64,000 bases of DNA, taken from the NCBI RefSeq assembly GCF_009176645.1, contig NZ_AP019007.1:558001-622000 (forward strand), read 5' to 3'. The position numbers were made by a program, and so were the translations under genes. The notes under the pieces were generated by a model, which saw only the letters and a list, made by a program, of their open reading frames with translations, made no database searches and was not told the origin of the DNA. This document shows, piece by piece, positions 42,037 to 50,361 of this stretch (positions within the stretch are counted from its first letter, which is position 1; every line of letters starts with the position of its first letter). This DNA is from Enterobacter oligotrophicus (GTDB lineage Bacteria; Pseudomonadota; Gammaproteobacteria; Enterobacterales; Enterobacteriaceae).

Positions 42037-42848
42037 ACGTCGCGCTGCCAGCAGTGGATACTGAAATCCGTCTGGCAGCGAAATTCTGACTGCGTCGCTA
42101 ACGTTTTCCACACTTCAGGTTTTGCCCGCCATGCAAACGGTGTCATCTGAAGCAATGCCACGGCTTCCTCACCTTTCAGCTTCATCTCATACGCTACTGA
42201 CTGCGCCTGCCTGAGCGAAAAACCCGTCAGTTGCTCTGAATGTGGCGCATGCAGGCGTACTTCATCGTAGATCAGCCCTTTCAGCTCCATCAGATGCCGC
42301 GGACCCGGCGTGACGGTAATCACCCATCCGCCCGGTTTCACGACGCGCGCCAGCTCTTCCGCTTTACAGGGCGCATAGATACGTACCACGGCATCCATAC
42401 TGGCATCGTCGAACGGCAGCCTGTGGCTTGAGGCTACGCAGAACGTTACGGCTGAATAGCGTTTTGCCGCCGCGCGAATGGCAACCTTTGAGACATCCAG
42501 CCCATACGTTTCTGCGCCTTTCTCACCTGCCATCTCAGCAAACGCTGCAGTGTAGTAACCTTCACCACAGCCGATATCCAGCATAGCCGTTGCGTTCACC
42601 GACAGGTGTTCACACAGGACCGCCGCGACAGTATCTCTGAGCGGTTGATAGTGCCCGGCATCAAGAAACGCACGCCGCGCCTGCATCATCTCCGCGCTGT
42701 CACCCGGATCGCGGGAACGCTTATGCTGCACCGGCAGAAGATTCACATACCCTTCTTTCGCCATATCAAACTGGTGTCCCTGCGGACAGACAAAACTTTT
42801 CGCTGAGCGCGCGAGCCGCGCGTGGCAAAGGGGACAACTGAAAGACAT
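42033..42848 (-). CDS. rlmA: 23S rRNA (guanine745-N1)-methyltransferase
   Basis: 271 residues. Zinc finger at the N-terminus (CPLC...C..GH) and a Rossmann SAM domain ([26 protein letters not shown]). Methylates N1 of G745 in 23S rRNA helix 35. ATG 42848 begins [12 protein letters not shown]. Downstream of the PBP3-like gene on the same strand, 67 nt apart. Confidence 0.95.
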   Translation of the reverse strand: MSFSCPLCHARLARSAKSFVCPQGHQFDMAKEGYVNLLPVQHKRSRDPGDSAEMMQARRAFLDAGHYQPLRDTVAAVLCEHLSVNATAMLDIGCGEGYYTAAFAEMAGEKGAETYGLDVSKVAIRAAAKRYSAVTFCVASSHRLPFDDASMDAVVRIYAPCKAEELARVVKPGGWVITVTPGPRHLMELKGLIYDEVRLHAPHSEQLTGFSLRQAQSVAYEMKLKGEEAVALLQMTPFAWRAKPEVWKTLATQSEFRCQTDFSIHCWQRDV

Positions 42849-42915
42849 GGTGGCTCCGGGCATTCTTCAAAGGGCGAAAGTGTACCGTTATTCGCCAGGG
42901 TTATAAACGGCTGGG

Positions 42916-44634
42916 TTAACGCATGACGATGAGATGTTCAGAATCTGCCGCCAGGCCGTCCGGTTTCACGTTTTCCAGCCGCAGAACGTTACCCATGATC
43001 TCGCTGAAAACCGGTGCAGAAACCGCCCCGCCGTAATATGCCCCGTTTTGTGGATCGTTTATTACCACCACCAGCGCAAAACGCGGATCGCTGGCGGGCG
43101 CGACGCCTGCGGTATAGGCCACATATTTATCAACGTACTGCCCCCTATCGTCGATTTTTTTCGCCGTGCCGGTTTTTACCGCCACGCGGTAATCACGCAC
43201 AGCCGCTTTAATGCCCCCACCGCCTGGAAGCGCAACGCTCTCCATCATATGTTCCACCTCGTGGGCGATCTCTTCAGGCATTACCCTGTGGCCCATTACA
43301 GGAGGATCGATACGGGTGATCGACAGAGGGCGCTCAAGACCGTAGCTCCCGATGGTGGCGTAAACATGCGCCAGCTGCAGCGGCGTCACCATCAAACCAT
43401 AGCCAAAGGCAAACGTGGCGCGATCGAGCTGGCTCCAGAATTTACGTTGTGGCAATAGCCCGGCACTCTCGCCCGTTAAACCAAGCCCGGTGCTCGTGCC
43501 AAAGCCAAAATTCTTATAGGTGTCCAGCAATCGCTGGATGGGCATCGCCAGAGATAGACGGGAGACACCCGTATCGCTCGATTTTTGCAGAATACCGGTC
43601 ATCGTCAGCTCCGGATAGTAACCCACATCACGGATGCGGTGACCATCAAGCATATAGGGTCGGGTGTCGATTACGCTGTCTGGCTGTACCAGCCCCTGCT
43701 GCAGCGCCGTCATCAGCACCAGAGGCTTAACGGTGGAGCCGGGCTCGAAGGTGTCGCTGATCGCACGGTTGCGAAAATCATCTAACGTCGCGCCCTCCCT
43801 GTTGTTTGGGTTGAAGTCCGGGAAACTCGCCATCGCGAGAATTTCGCCCGTTTGCACGTTAATCAGCACTGAAGCGCCTGACTCGGCTTTATTCCATGCC
43901 ACCGCGTTATCCAGTGCATCTTCGGTAATAGTTTGCAGGCGCTCATCAATGCTCAGTTGAATATTATGCGCAGGCACAGGAGCCACTTCCGTCAGATTTT
44001 CGACCACATGCCCGTAGCGGTCCTCCCTCACCTGCCTGACGCCAGCCTTACCGGTAAGTTGTTTATTAAAACTCTTCTCGACGCCTTCAATACCCTGACC
44101 ATCAATGTTGGTGAAACCAATCAGGTTAGCCGCCACGTGACCCGCCGGATAAAAGCGTCGAGACTCATCGCGCAGATTAATACCTGGCAGATTCAGCTTG
44201 TCGATCCACTGCGCCTGAGAAGGGTCCACCTGGCGCGCAAGATAGATAAATCGCCCTTTTGGATTACTGTTAATCCGGGACGCCAGCGTACCCAGAGAGA
44301 GATGCAGAGCATTCGCCAGCGCCTGCCAGCGGTCATCAAACCCTACGCCCCCTTTTGCCAGTACCGTTTTCGGGTCTGCCCAGACAGCTCTGACCGGCAC
44401 GCTCACGGCAAGCGGTCGGCCTTCGCGGTCAACGATCATGCCACGCGGGGCATCAATCGCGACTTCACGCAAAGAGCGCATATCTTCCTGTTTTACCAGG
44501 TTGTCTGGTTTGATGATTTGCAGCCAGGCCACGCGGCCTAACAGGAAAGCGAGACTACAAAAGATGGCAAGACAGAGCAGAGCAAAACGCGCCGGAGTGA
44601 AATTTCCGGTGGTCATTATCGTTTTCTTTTTCAC
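42916..44634 (-). CDS. Second FtsI-like penicillin-binding protein (PBP3SAL-like)
   Basis: 572-residue class B PBP: short cytoplasmic tail, one TM (about 17-38, LLCLAIFCSLAFLLGRVAWLQ region), pedestal domain, then transpeptidase domain. Catalytic motifs: STVK (about residue 300, in FEPGSTVKP), KTGTA (VKTGTAKK), and SSD in QKSSDTG where FtsI has SSN. FtsI's C-terminal processing tail is absent. It is not the ftsI gene of the mra/dcw cluster: neighbours are rlmA and cspC, the position of Salmonella PBP3SAL, a specialised septal transpeptidase used in acidic intracellular conditions. E. coli K-12 lacks it. GTG 44634 (GGGG upstream) is preferred; ATG 44616 or 44658 are possible. Confidence 0.85.
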   Translation of the reverse strand: MKKKTIMTTGNFTPARFALLCLAIFCSLAFLLGRVAWLQIIKPDNLVKQEDMRSLREVAIDAPRGMIVDREGRPLAVSVPVRAVWADPKTVLAKGGVGFDDRWQALANALHLSLGTLASRINSNPKGRFIYLARQVDPSQAQWIDKLNLPGINLRDESRRFYPAGHVAANLIGFTNIDGQGIEGVEKSFNKQLTGKAGVRQVREDRYGHVVENLTEVAPVPAHNIQLSIDERLQTITEDALDNAVAWNKAESGASVLINVQTGEILAMASFPDFNPNNREGATLDDFRNRAISDTFEPGSTVKPLVLMTALQQGLVQPDSVIDTRPYMLDGHRIRDVGYYPELTMTGILQKSSDTGVSRLSLAMPIQRLLDTYKNFGFGTSTGLGLTGESAGLLPQRKFWSQLDRATFAFGYGLMVTPLQLAHVYATIGSYGLERPLSITRIDPPVMGHRVMPEEIAHEVEHMMESVALPGGGGIKAAVRDYRVAVKTGTAKKIDDRGQYVDKYVAYTAGVAPASDPRFALVVVINDPQNGAYYGGAVSAPVFSEIMGNVLRLENVKPDGLAADSEHLIVMR

Positions 44635-44781
44635 CTGAACCCCAGGACTGTTAAACAACGGCCTGATTTAACGGGAAAAAACATCTGAAGGGAGCGAAAA
44701 CAATGCTAATAACCTCGTAGCTTTGCAACAAGTTACTAACAAGAGAAGCAAACGTAATATTTTGAAAGATAAAGCAATAAA

Positions 44782-44806
44782 AAAGCCCCGCACAATGCGA
44801 GGCTTC
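44782..44806 (-). terminator. Terminator of yobF-cspC
   Basis: On the minus strand GCCTCGCA-TTG-TGCGGGGC, then TTTTTTA. It is about 50 bp past the cspC stop. Confidence 0.82.
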
Positions 44807-44853
44807 ATGTCTGAGATCGAAGCGCATAAGCACTTCAGTCAGCAGTGGTTCGA

Positions 44854-45063
44854 TCAGATAGCAGTTACGTTAACTGCAGCTGGGCCTTTCTGGCCGTCCT
44901 GAATTTCGAACTCAACGTTCTGGCCTTCAGCCAGAGTTTTGAAGCCGTTACCCTGGATTGCAGAGAAGTGTACGAACACGTCTTTGCTACCGTCAGCAGG
45001 AGTAATGAAACCAAAACCTTTAGACTCGTTGAACCACTTAACTTGACCTTTAATCTTTGCCAT
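44854..45063 (-). CDS. cspC: Cold shock-like protein CspC
   Basis: 69-residue single-stranded nucleic-acid-binding protein, constitutive rather than cold-induced in E. coli, where it stabilises rpoS and other mRNAs. RNP1 KGFGFI and RNP2 VFVHF are present. The sequence appears identical to E. coli CspC. AAGGAA precedes ATG 45063. Co-transcribed with yobF 25 nt upstream. Confidence 0.97.
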
Positions 45064-45088
45064 TTGCAAAATTCCTTAGAGTGTTTTC

Positions 45089-45220
45089 TTAGCCCGCGGG
45101 CATTGACTTAGATAAAACTGAGACATTACTGCATGAGGCACTAATATAAGGTTCGGCAGAGAAGCGGTATTCAACGACAACGTGTTTACTCAGGACTTCT
45201 TTACTGAAAATGCCACACAT
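45089..45220 (-). CDS. yobF: Small protein YobF
   Basis: 43-residue protein read directly from the sequence: begins [20 protein letters not shown] and ends [11 protein letters not shown]. It matches E. coli YobF (47 residues) over the first 37 or so positions, then has a different, shorter tail. E. coli YobF accumulates on heat shock and is translated with cspC; function unknown. Stop lies 25 nt before cspC. Confidence 0.85.
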   Translation of the reverse strand: MCGIFSKEVLSKHVVVEYRFSAEPYISASCSNVSVLSKSMPAG

Positions 45221-45929
45221 AAACAGAACTGTACCTCGTTTGACCCAAAACGTGTTATCACATACAACGTTTAATATGGCAAGCCATTTTTAAACGTGTC
45301 TCGATCCGCCGCACAAATTCTGGGGCTTCCCTGCAACGTTCTGCACAATTATGCGTGTTGCTAAAGGAGGCTTTCCAGTTTTAACTGCCTTACGACTGCA
45401 TTCGCAACCGCTGTAATCTAAGACATTTTTACCATAGCTCAATCATTTTAAAGCGTCCAGATCCCGCTTAAAGTTTTCTCAACGCAATGATTGAGTTAGA
45501 ACAAATTGTGAAAACTTATGCTGAAATCTTTGTAACACGTCGGGAATGTTACAAGAAAAATACGGGGTTAACGGTGTCGCACTGGTTGTATTAATTTTCA
45601 CCGTTTAATAAACATCTTTTGCACTAAAATAATGAAATTTTTATGACTCTGCCTCAAAAGAAGGCAAGCAAAACGTTTCGATAAAAATAAACCCGGTGTT
45701 GATAGGTTCAAATACAGAATATATGCAACTTAATGGTGCCTGAGCGATAAGGATAAATATTCGCCAGTTTTCAGTATCCTGAATGAATTATTAACTGATA
45801 CTACATTTGCGTGGGACGCATGAACCCGGAACATACGGTTTTAGCGCGATAAGGCATGGCAGGTTTTTGTTCGCGATCACGGGAGGGTTTTACCCTGACA
45901 TGGCCAGGCCGCCTCCCGCATATGACAGA
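45221..45929. other. 709-bp gene-free region upstream of yobF-cspC
   Basis: No credible ORF in six frames. AT-rich. A perfect 10-bp inverted repeat (CTCAATCATT 45438-45447; AATGATTGAG 45486-45495) encloses an inner AAGCG/CGCTT pair. Possible leftward promoter for yobF near 45412-45441 (TTGAGC-N16-TAGATT on the minus strand), implying a leader of about 200 nt. The right half (45650-45929) has no feature I recognise. Confidence 0.5.
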
Positions 45930-46217
45930 TTAACGTTCTGCCACCAGGCGAATGAAATCGTCTTCGTCGTCTTTGTTTTCAACAACCGCTTCTTTCGGTG
46001 CTTCTTTTTCTGGCTCGTTGGCTTCACACAGGCGACGCAGCAGCGCGTTCTGGCGTTTCTGCTGATCGAGTAGCGCTTCTAACAGTTCAATTTGCTCGTT
46101 CGTGCGAGAACTGGCGCGGTTAACGAAAAACCACAACACCAGACCCACCACCAGGATCACTAATGCGATCGCCAGGGATGCGATGCTTAGCAGCCCCGAA
46201 TTCAGTAACTCACCCAT
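45930..46217 (-). CDS. yebO: YebO family inner-membrane protein
   Basis: 95 residues: one N-terminal TM (about 9-32), then a conserved helical stretch (RTNEQIELLEALLDQQKRQN, ALLRRLCEANEPEK) and an acidic variable tail ending DFIRLVAER. Function unknown. Downstream of mgrB on the same strand, as in E. coli. Confidence 0.92.
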   Translation of the reverse strand: MGELLNSGLLSIASLAIALVILVVGLVLWFFVNRASSRTNEQIELLEALLDQQKRQNALLRRLCEANEPEKEAPKEAVVENKDDEDDFIRLVAER

Positions 46218-46291
46218 TTCACCACCTCGATAAAAACAGCTATTTTACCACTGGCGCGAAGGAAGGAAATCACCTTAAGAAAAAATGCGTT

Positions 46292-46435
46292 CTACCACGG
46301 GATAAACTTATTGATTGCACAAATGCCACTAAAAAACTGTACATCCTGATCGCACATCACATTGATCGTCTGTGTCCAGAGCACCACACATGCAATCAAC
46401 ACGATAACCAGAATTACCCAGCGTATTTTTTTCAC
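46292..46435 (-). CDS. mgrB: PhoQ feedback inhibitor MgrB
   Basis: 47-residue bitopic inner-membrane protein that binds PhoQ and dampens PhoPQ. Read directly: [20 protein letters not shown] is the TM start, then periplasmic [21 protein letters not shown] with split motif; the functional cysteines (C28, C39) and C16 are present. The start is GTG at 46435 with GGAG 6 nt upstream, as in E. coli. The gene is intact; loss of mgrB in related genera gives colistin resistance. A PhoP-box-like repeat lies upstream. Confidence 0.95.
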   Translation of the reverse strand: MKKIRWVILVIVLIACVVLWTQTINVMCDQDVQFFSGICAINKFIPW

Positions 46436-46483
46436 TCCACACTCCGTCTTATGACTGATGCGACCAGGTTATCACGGTTATCT

Positions 46484-46500
46484 TAAACAAGGACTAACTG
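46484..46500. promoter_or_regulatory. PhoP box of mgrB
   Basis: On the minus strand CAGTTA-GTCCT-TGTTTA: second half-site perfect, first 3 of 6, 11-bp period. A GATAAC hexamer about 11 nt further on could be the -10. E. coli mgrB is PhoP-activated. Confidence 0.6.
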
Positions 46501-46593
46501 TAACCCTATCAAACTCTTTTCGGAATCATGCACTTGTTTCACAGGGTGAACCGTTTACGCTTAGCACATGACAACAAAGATAAAGAGGCAATG

Positions 46594-46833
46594 ATGAAGT
46601 TTATCATTCGTACCATTATTGTACTGGCCATTTTATGGATTGGCCTTCTGTTAACCGGATACGGTGTACTTGTGGGAAGCAACGAAAACGCTGCAGGATT
46701 AGGTATCCAGTGTAAGTACCTGACAGCCCAGGGCGTGAGCACAGCACAGTATTTGCATTCGGATAGTGGGATCATTGGCTTAACGAACTGCCCGGTTCTG
46801 CGAAAAATGGCCGTAGTCGTTGATAACGGCTAA
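46594..46833 (+). CDS. yobH: YobH family protein
   Basis: 79-residue protein with one N-terminal TM/signal-anchor (FIIRTIIVLAILWIGLLLTGYG) and a conserved C-terminal part (GLTNCPVLRK...VVVDNG) with two cysteines. Function unknown. The second of two adjacent ATGs is chosen because GAGG is correctly spaced for it and the length equals E. coli YobH. Confidence 0.92.
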   Translation: MKFIIRTIIVLAILWIGLLLTGYGVLVGSNENAAGLGIQCKYLTAQGVSTAQYLHSDSGIIGLTNCPVLRKMAVVVDNG

Positions 46834-46852
46834 CGCTTCAACGTAACCACAA

Positions 46853-46883
46853 AACGCCGCAACAGATGCGGCGTTTTTTATTC
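46853..46883. terminator. Terminator between yobH and kdgR
   Basis: CGCCGCA-ACAGA-TGCGGCG with a T-run on the plus strand and an AAAA (T-run on minus) on the other side; bidirectional. Confidence 0.85.
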
Positions 46884-46893
46884 TCAGCAAGGT

Positions 46894-47685
46894 TTAGAAG
46901 GGATAATCGTTATAACCCATCTGCTCAGAAATTTTACGGGCAGCAGTATGCAGAATAGCGACATACTCATGTAAACGCTCTTCCGAGAAACGCAGTGTCG
47001 GGAATGAAATGCTCAGGCCCGCAATCACCACGCCAAAGCGGTCAAAAACAGGCACGCCGATACAGCGCAGGCCTTCTTCCTGCTCTTCGTTATCTTCACC
47101 GTAACCCTGCTCACGCACTTTATCGAGCACGGCCAGCAGCTCATCAGTGCTGGTGATGGTACGCCCGGTGCTGCGTTTGTATTCAACGCCTTCGAGGATC
47201 TGTTTCACCTCTTCGCGATCGCGCCATGCCAGCAGCACTTTACCAATCGCGGTACTGTACAGCGGGTTGCGACGACCAATACGGGAATACATGCGCAGGT
47301 TATACATGGAGTCAATTTTGTGGATGTAGACGATACTGTCTTCATCCAGCGCCCCCAGGTGGACGGTCTCTTTCGTCAGACGAGAAAGTTCACGCATCTG
47401 AATGTCTGCGCTACGGATCAGATCCACATTTTGCAGCGCCCGCGCGCCCAGCTCAAACAGCTTCAGCGTCAGAGAGTACTTTTCCGATTCGCCTTCCTGA
47501 GCGACATAACCCAACGATTTCATGGTTTGCAAAAAGCGATAAACGGTGCTCTTCGACATCATTACACGCTGCGACAACTCTGTAATACCAATTTCACGCT
47601 CTTCTCCGAGCGCCTGTAAGATGCCAAACACCTTCAGCACGGAAGAAACAGAATCTGGCTGCTTATCCAAATCTGCGATTGCCAT
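46894..47685 (-). CDS. kdgR: IclR-family repressor KdgR
   Basis: 263 residues: winged helix (about 17-85; ITELSQRVMMSKSTVYRFLQTMKSLGYV) and IclR effector domain (about 90-260). Represses pectin/hexuronate (KDG) catabolic genes; KDG releases it. Divergent from yebQ, an MFS gene in the KdgR regulon of E. coli; I could not find a convincing KdgR operator between them. Confidence 0.95.
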   Translation of the reverse strand: MAIADLDKQPDSVSSVLKVFGILQALGEEREIGITELSQRVMMSKSTVYRFLQTMKSLGYVAQEGESEKYSLTLKLFELGARALQNVDLIRSADIQMRELSRLTKETVHLGALDEDSIVYIHKIDSMYNLRMYSRIGRRNPLYSTAIGKVLLAWRDREEVKQILEGVEYKRSTGRTITSTDELLAVLDKVREQGYGEDNEEQEEGLRCIGVPVFDRFGVVIAGLSISFPTLRFSEERLHEYVAILHTAARKISEQMGYNDYPF

Positions 47686-47863
47686 TTATCACCTCATGGA
47701 GAGTGTTTTATAAAATTCAGAACCGGTTTTTATTATAAATTCGTGTCATGTTACCTGCAATCAATCTGCGTTTACTTCGTTACAAATCTGCGACATAAAA
47801 CCGAATTAACGATGCTAAAATAGTTACTCTGAGAATAATTTCACCTTGAGTCTTTCATTTCCC

Positions 47864-49237
47864 ATGGAAAAAAATCCTTCCGATGGCCTGCCCTTACCGC
47901 AGCGGTATGGCGCAATTGCCACGATTATTATCGGCATTTCAATGGCGGTTCTCGACGGGGCTATTGCCAACGTCGCGCTTCCAACCATCGCCAGCGACCT
48001 GCATGCCTCGCCTGCCAGCTCCATCTGGATCGTCAATGCGTACCAGATAGCCATTGTGGTTTCACTACTGTCACTCTCATTCCTGGGCGATATGTTTGGC
48101 TACCGTCGGGTCTACCAGTGTGGACTGGTGGTCTTTACCCTGACCTCACTCTTTTGCGCGCTTTCGGATTCATTGCATACCCTGACGCTGGCGCGTATTG
48201 CTCAGGGTTTCGGTGGCGCGGCCCTGATGAGCGTGAATACTGCGCTGATACGGCTCATTTATCCGCAACGCCATCTTGGGCGCGGTATGGGGATTAACTC
48301 GTTTATTGTGGCGGTTTCATCGGCAGCCGGGCCTACCATTGCGGCGGCAATTCTCTCTGTCGCCTCCTGGCAGTGGCTGTTTGCAATCAACGTGCCGCTG
48401 GGCATCGTGGCAATCGTTTTTGCCCTGCGCTATCTCCCGGCTAATGGCCCTAAAAGCACCATGCCACGTTTCGATCTGCCAAGTGCAGTGATGAACGCAC
48501 TGACTTTCGGCCTGCTTATCACTGCGCTGAGCGGCTTTGCACAAGGCCAGTCACTGAGGCTGATTGCCGCTGAAGTGGCCGCCATGCTGGCGATCGGCTT
48601 CTTCTTCGTGCGTCGCCAGCTGGCGTTGCCTGTACCTTTGTTGCCGGTAGACCTCTTACGTATCCCGCTGTTTTCACTCTCTATCTGCACCTCAATTTGT
48701 TCATTCTGCGCCCAGATGCTGGCACTGGTTTCTCTGCCCTTCTTTTTACAAAGCGTGATTGGCCGTTCAGAGGTGGAAACAGGTTTACTGTTAACGCCGT
48801 GGCCACTGGCGACGATGGTGATGGCACCGCTGGCAGGTTATTTAATTGAGCGTGTGCATGCCGGGCTGCTGGGTGCACTCGGGCTGGTCGTGATGGCCGC
48901 AGGATTGTTTGCTCTGGCATTGCTTCCCGCTTCGCCAACCGATCTGGATATTATCTGGCGGATGATCCTGTGCGGTGCCGGTTTCGGTCTTTTTCAGTCA
49001 CCAAACAATCACACCATTATTACTTCTGCCCCACGCCATCGCAGTGGGGGAGCCAGTGGAATGCTGGGTACAGCTCGCCTTCTGGGACAAAGCACCGGCG
49101 CGGCATTGGTGGCCTTAATGTTTAACCTCGCCGGACAAAACGGTACTCACGTTGCATTGTTCACCGCCGGAACGCTGGCGACTGTCGCCGCGATTGTCAG
49201 CGGACTTCGCGTGACGCAGCCCGGCGCGCAGGCATAA
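47864..49237 (+). CDS. yebQ: MFS transporter YebQ
   Basis: 457-residue DHA2-type MFS permease with 14 predicted TM segments; motif SFLGDMFGYRRVY (loop 2-3) and MSVNTALIRLIYPQRHLGRG. Substrate unknown; close in position to kdgR. ATG 47864 (MEKNPSDGLPLPQRYG) gives the E. coli length. Confidence 0.94.
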   Translation: MEKNPSDGLPLPQRYGAIATIIIGISMAVLDGAIANVALPTIASDLHASPASSIWIVNAYQIAIVVSLLSLSFLGDMFGYRRVYQCGLVVFTLTSLFCALSDSLHTLTLARIAQGFGGAALMSVNTALIRLIYPQRHLGRGMGINSFIVAVSSAAGPTIAAAILSVASWQWLFAINVPLGIVAIVFALRYLPANGPKSTMPRFDLPSAVMNALTFGLLITALSGFAQGQSLRLIAAEVAAMLAIGFFFVRRQLALPVPLLPVDLLRIPLFSLSICTSICSFCAQMLALVSLPFFLQSVIGRSEVETGLLLTPWPLATMVMAPLAGYLIERVHAGLLGALGLVVMAAGLFALALLPASPTDLDIIWRMILCGAGFGLFQSPNNHTIITSAPRHRSGGASGMLGTARLLGQSTGAALVALMFNLAGQNGTHVALFTAGTLATVAAIVSGLRVTQPGAQA

Positions 49238-49238
49238 A

Positions 49239-49273
49239 AAAAGCCGGGCGGAGTGCTCTCCTGCCCGGCTTTA
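49239..49273. terminator. Bidirectional terminator yebQ/htpX
   Basis: AAAGCCGGGC...GCCCGGCTTT (49241-49272) between converging genes, with A-run and T-run on either side. Confidence 0.88.
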
Positions 49274-49287
49274 TTCTGTCTTTCGCG

Positions 49288-50169
49288 TTACTTCAGGTAT
49301 TCACCACTGCGCAGCGCTTCGATACGTTTATCCAGCGGCGGGTGGGACATAAACAACTCACTCAGCGATTTCGATTTACCGTTAATGCAGAAGGCCATCA
49401 TGCTGTTCGCTTCCTGCGGCTCGTAGCTGGTTTTCAGGCGCTGCAGCGCAGCAATCATCTTCTCACGCCCAACCAGTTTCGCAGAGCCCGCATCCGCGTG
49501 GAATTCACGGTGACGGGAGAACCACATGGTAATGATGCTTGCCAGAATACCGAACACCAGTTCAAGTACCATCGAAACGGCGAAATAGATCAGCGGGTTA
49601 CCGTTGCTCTCTTCACCTTCGTCGCGATTGCCCCCCATAAAGCCTGCCGCGATCTGCGCCAGAATACGTGAGATAAAGATAACGAAGGTATTCACCACGC
49701 CCTGAATGAGAGTCATGGTCACCATGTCGCCATTAGCGATGTGGCTAATTTCGTGGGCAATCACCGCCTCGGCTTCATCACGGCTCATGTTCTGCAACAG
49801 GCCGGTACTTACCGCAACCAGCGACGCATCGCGACGGGCACCCGTGGCAAAGGCGTTAATATCCGGCGCATGGTAAATCGCCACCTGCGGCATCGCGATG
49901 CCCGCCTGCTGCGACTGCTGCGCAACCGTGTTCATCAGCCAACGCTCCATATCGTTACGCGGCTGTTCAATAACCTCACCCCCGACCGATTTGAGTGCCA
50001 TCCACTTTGACATCAGCAGGGAAACAAAGGAGCCACCGAAACCAAACAGCAGCGCCATAATTAACAGGCCCTGAACGCTGCTCGACTGAATTCCCGTCAG
50101 GCTTAGCACGAGCCCGAAAACCACCATAACCGCCAGGTTAGTGGCCAGGAAGAGCGCGATTCGCATCAT
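49288..50169 (-). CDS. htpX: Membrane zinc metalloprotease HtpX
   Basis: 293-residue M48 protease in inner-membrane quality control, partly redundant with FtsH. HEISH zinc motif in [14 protein letters not shown], third ligand Glu in [12 protein letters not shown]; four hydrophobic segments. CpxR regulates it in E. coli. Confidence 0.97.
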   Translation of the reverse strand: MMRIALFLATNLAVMVVFGLVLSLTGIQSSSVQGLLIMALLFGFGGSFVSLLMSKWMALKSVGGEVIEQPRNDMERWLMNTVAQQSQQAGIAMPQVAIYHAPDINAFATGARRDASLVAVSTGLLQNMSRDEAEAVIAHEISHIANGDMVTMTLIQGVVNTFVIFISRILAQIAAGFMGGNRDEGEESNGNPLIYFAVSMVLELVFGILASIITMWFSRHREFHADAGSAKLVGREKMIAALQRLKTSYEPQEANSMMAFCINGKSKSLSELFMSHPPLDKRIEALRSGEYLK

Positions 50170-50329
50170 AATTTTCTTTTAACCTCAGTTTAACAAAGCG
50201 CACTATGCGATTACCCACATCGTATGGGTATTGTGGCTATTTTCAAGGTTTCGGGGCGCGTAAGTCACCAGAAAGACACAACTTTACACAATTGAAATTC
50301 AGGTTGACGTGAGGATGCAGAACTAAAAA

Positions 50330-50356
50330 AACAGGCACAATTTCTTGTGCCTGTGC
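50330..50356 (-). terminator. Terminator of prc
   Basis: CAGGCACAA-TTTC-TTGTGCCTG (50332-50353) followed on the minus strand by a T-run. Confidence 0.9.
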
Positions 50357-50361
50357 GGGGA

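Noticed and set aside
50170..50200. GTTAAA-N5-GTTAAA direct repeat before htpX, resembling a CpxR box
   Set aside because: It lies about 10-25 nt from the start codon and overlaps the ribosome site, too close to be the operator; a true CpxR site would be further upstream.
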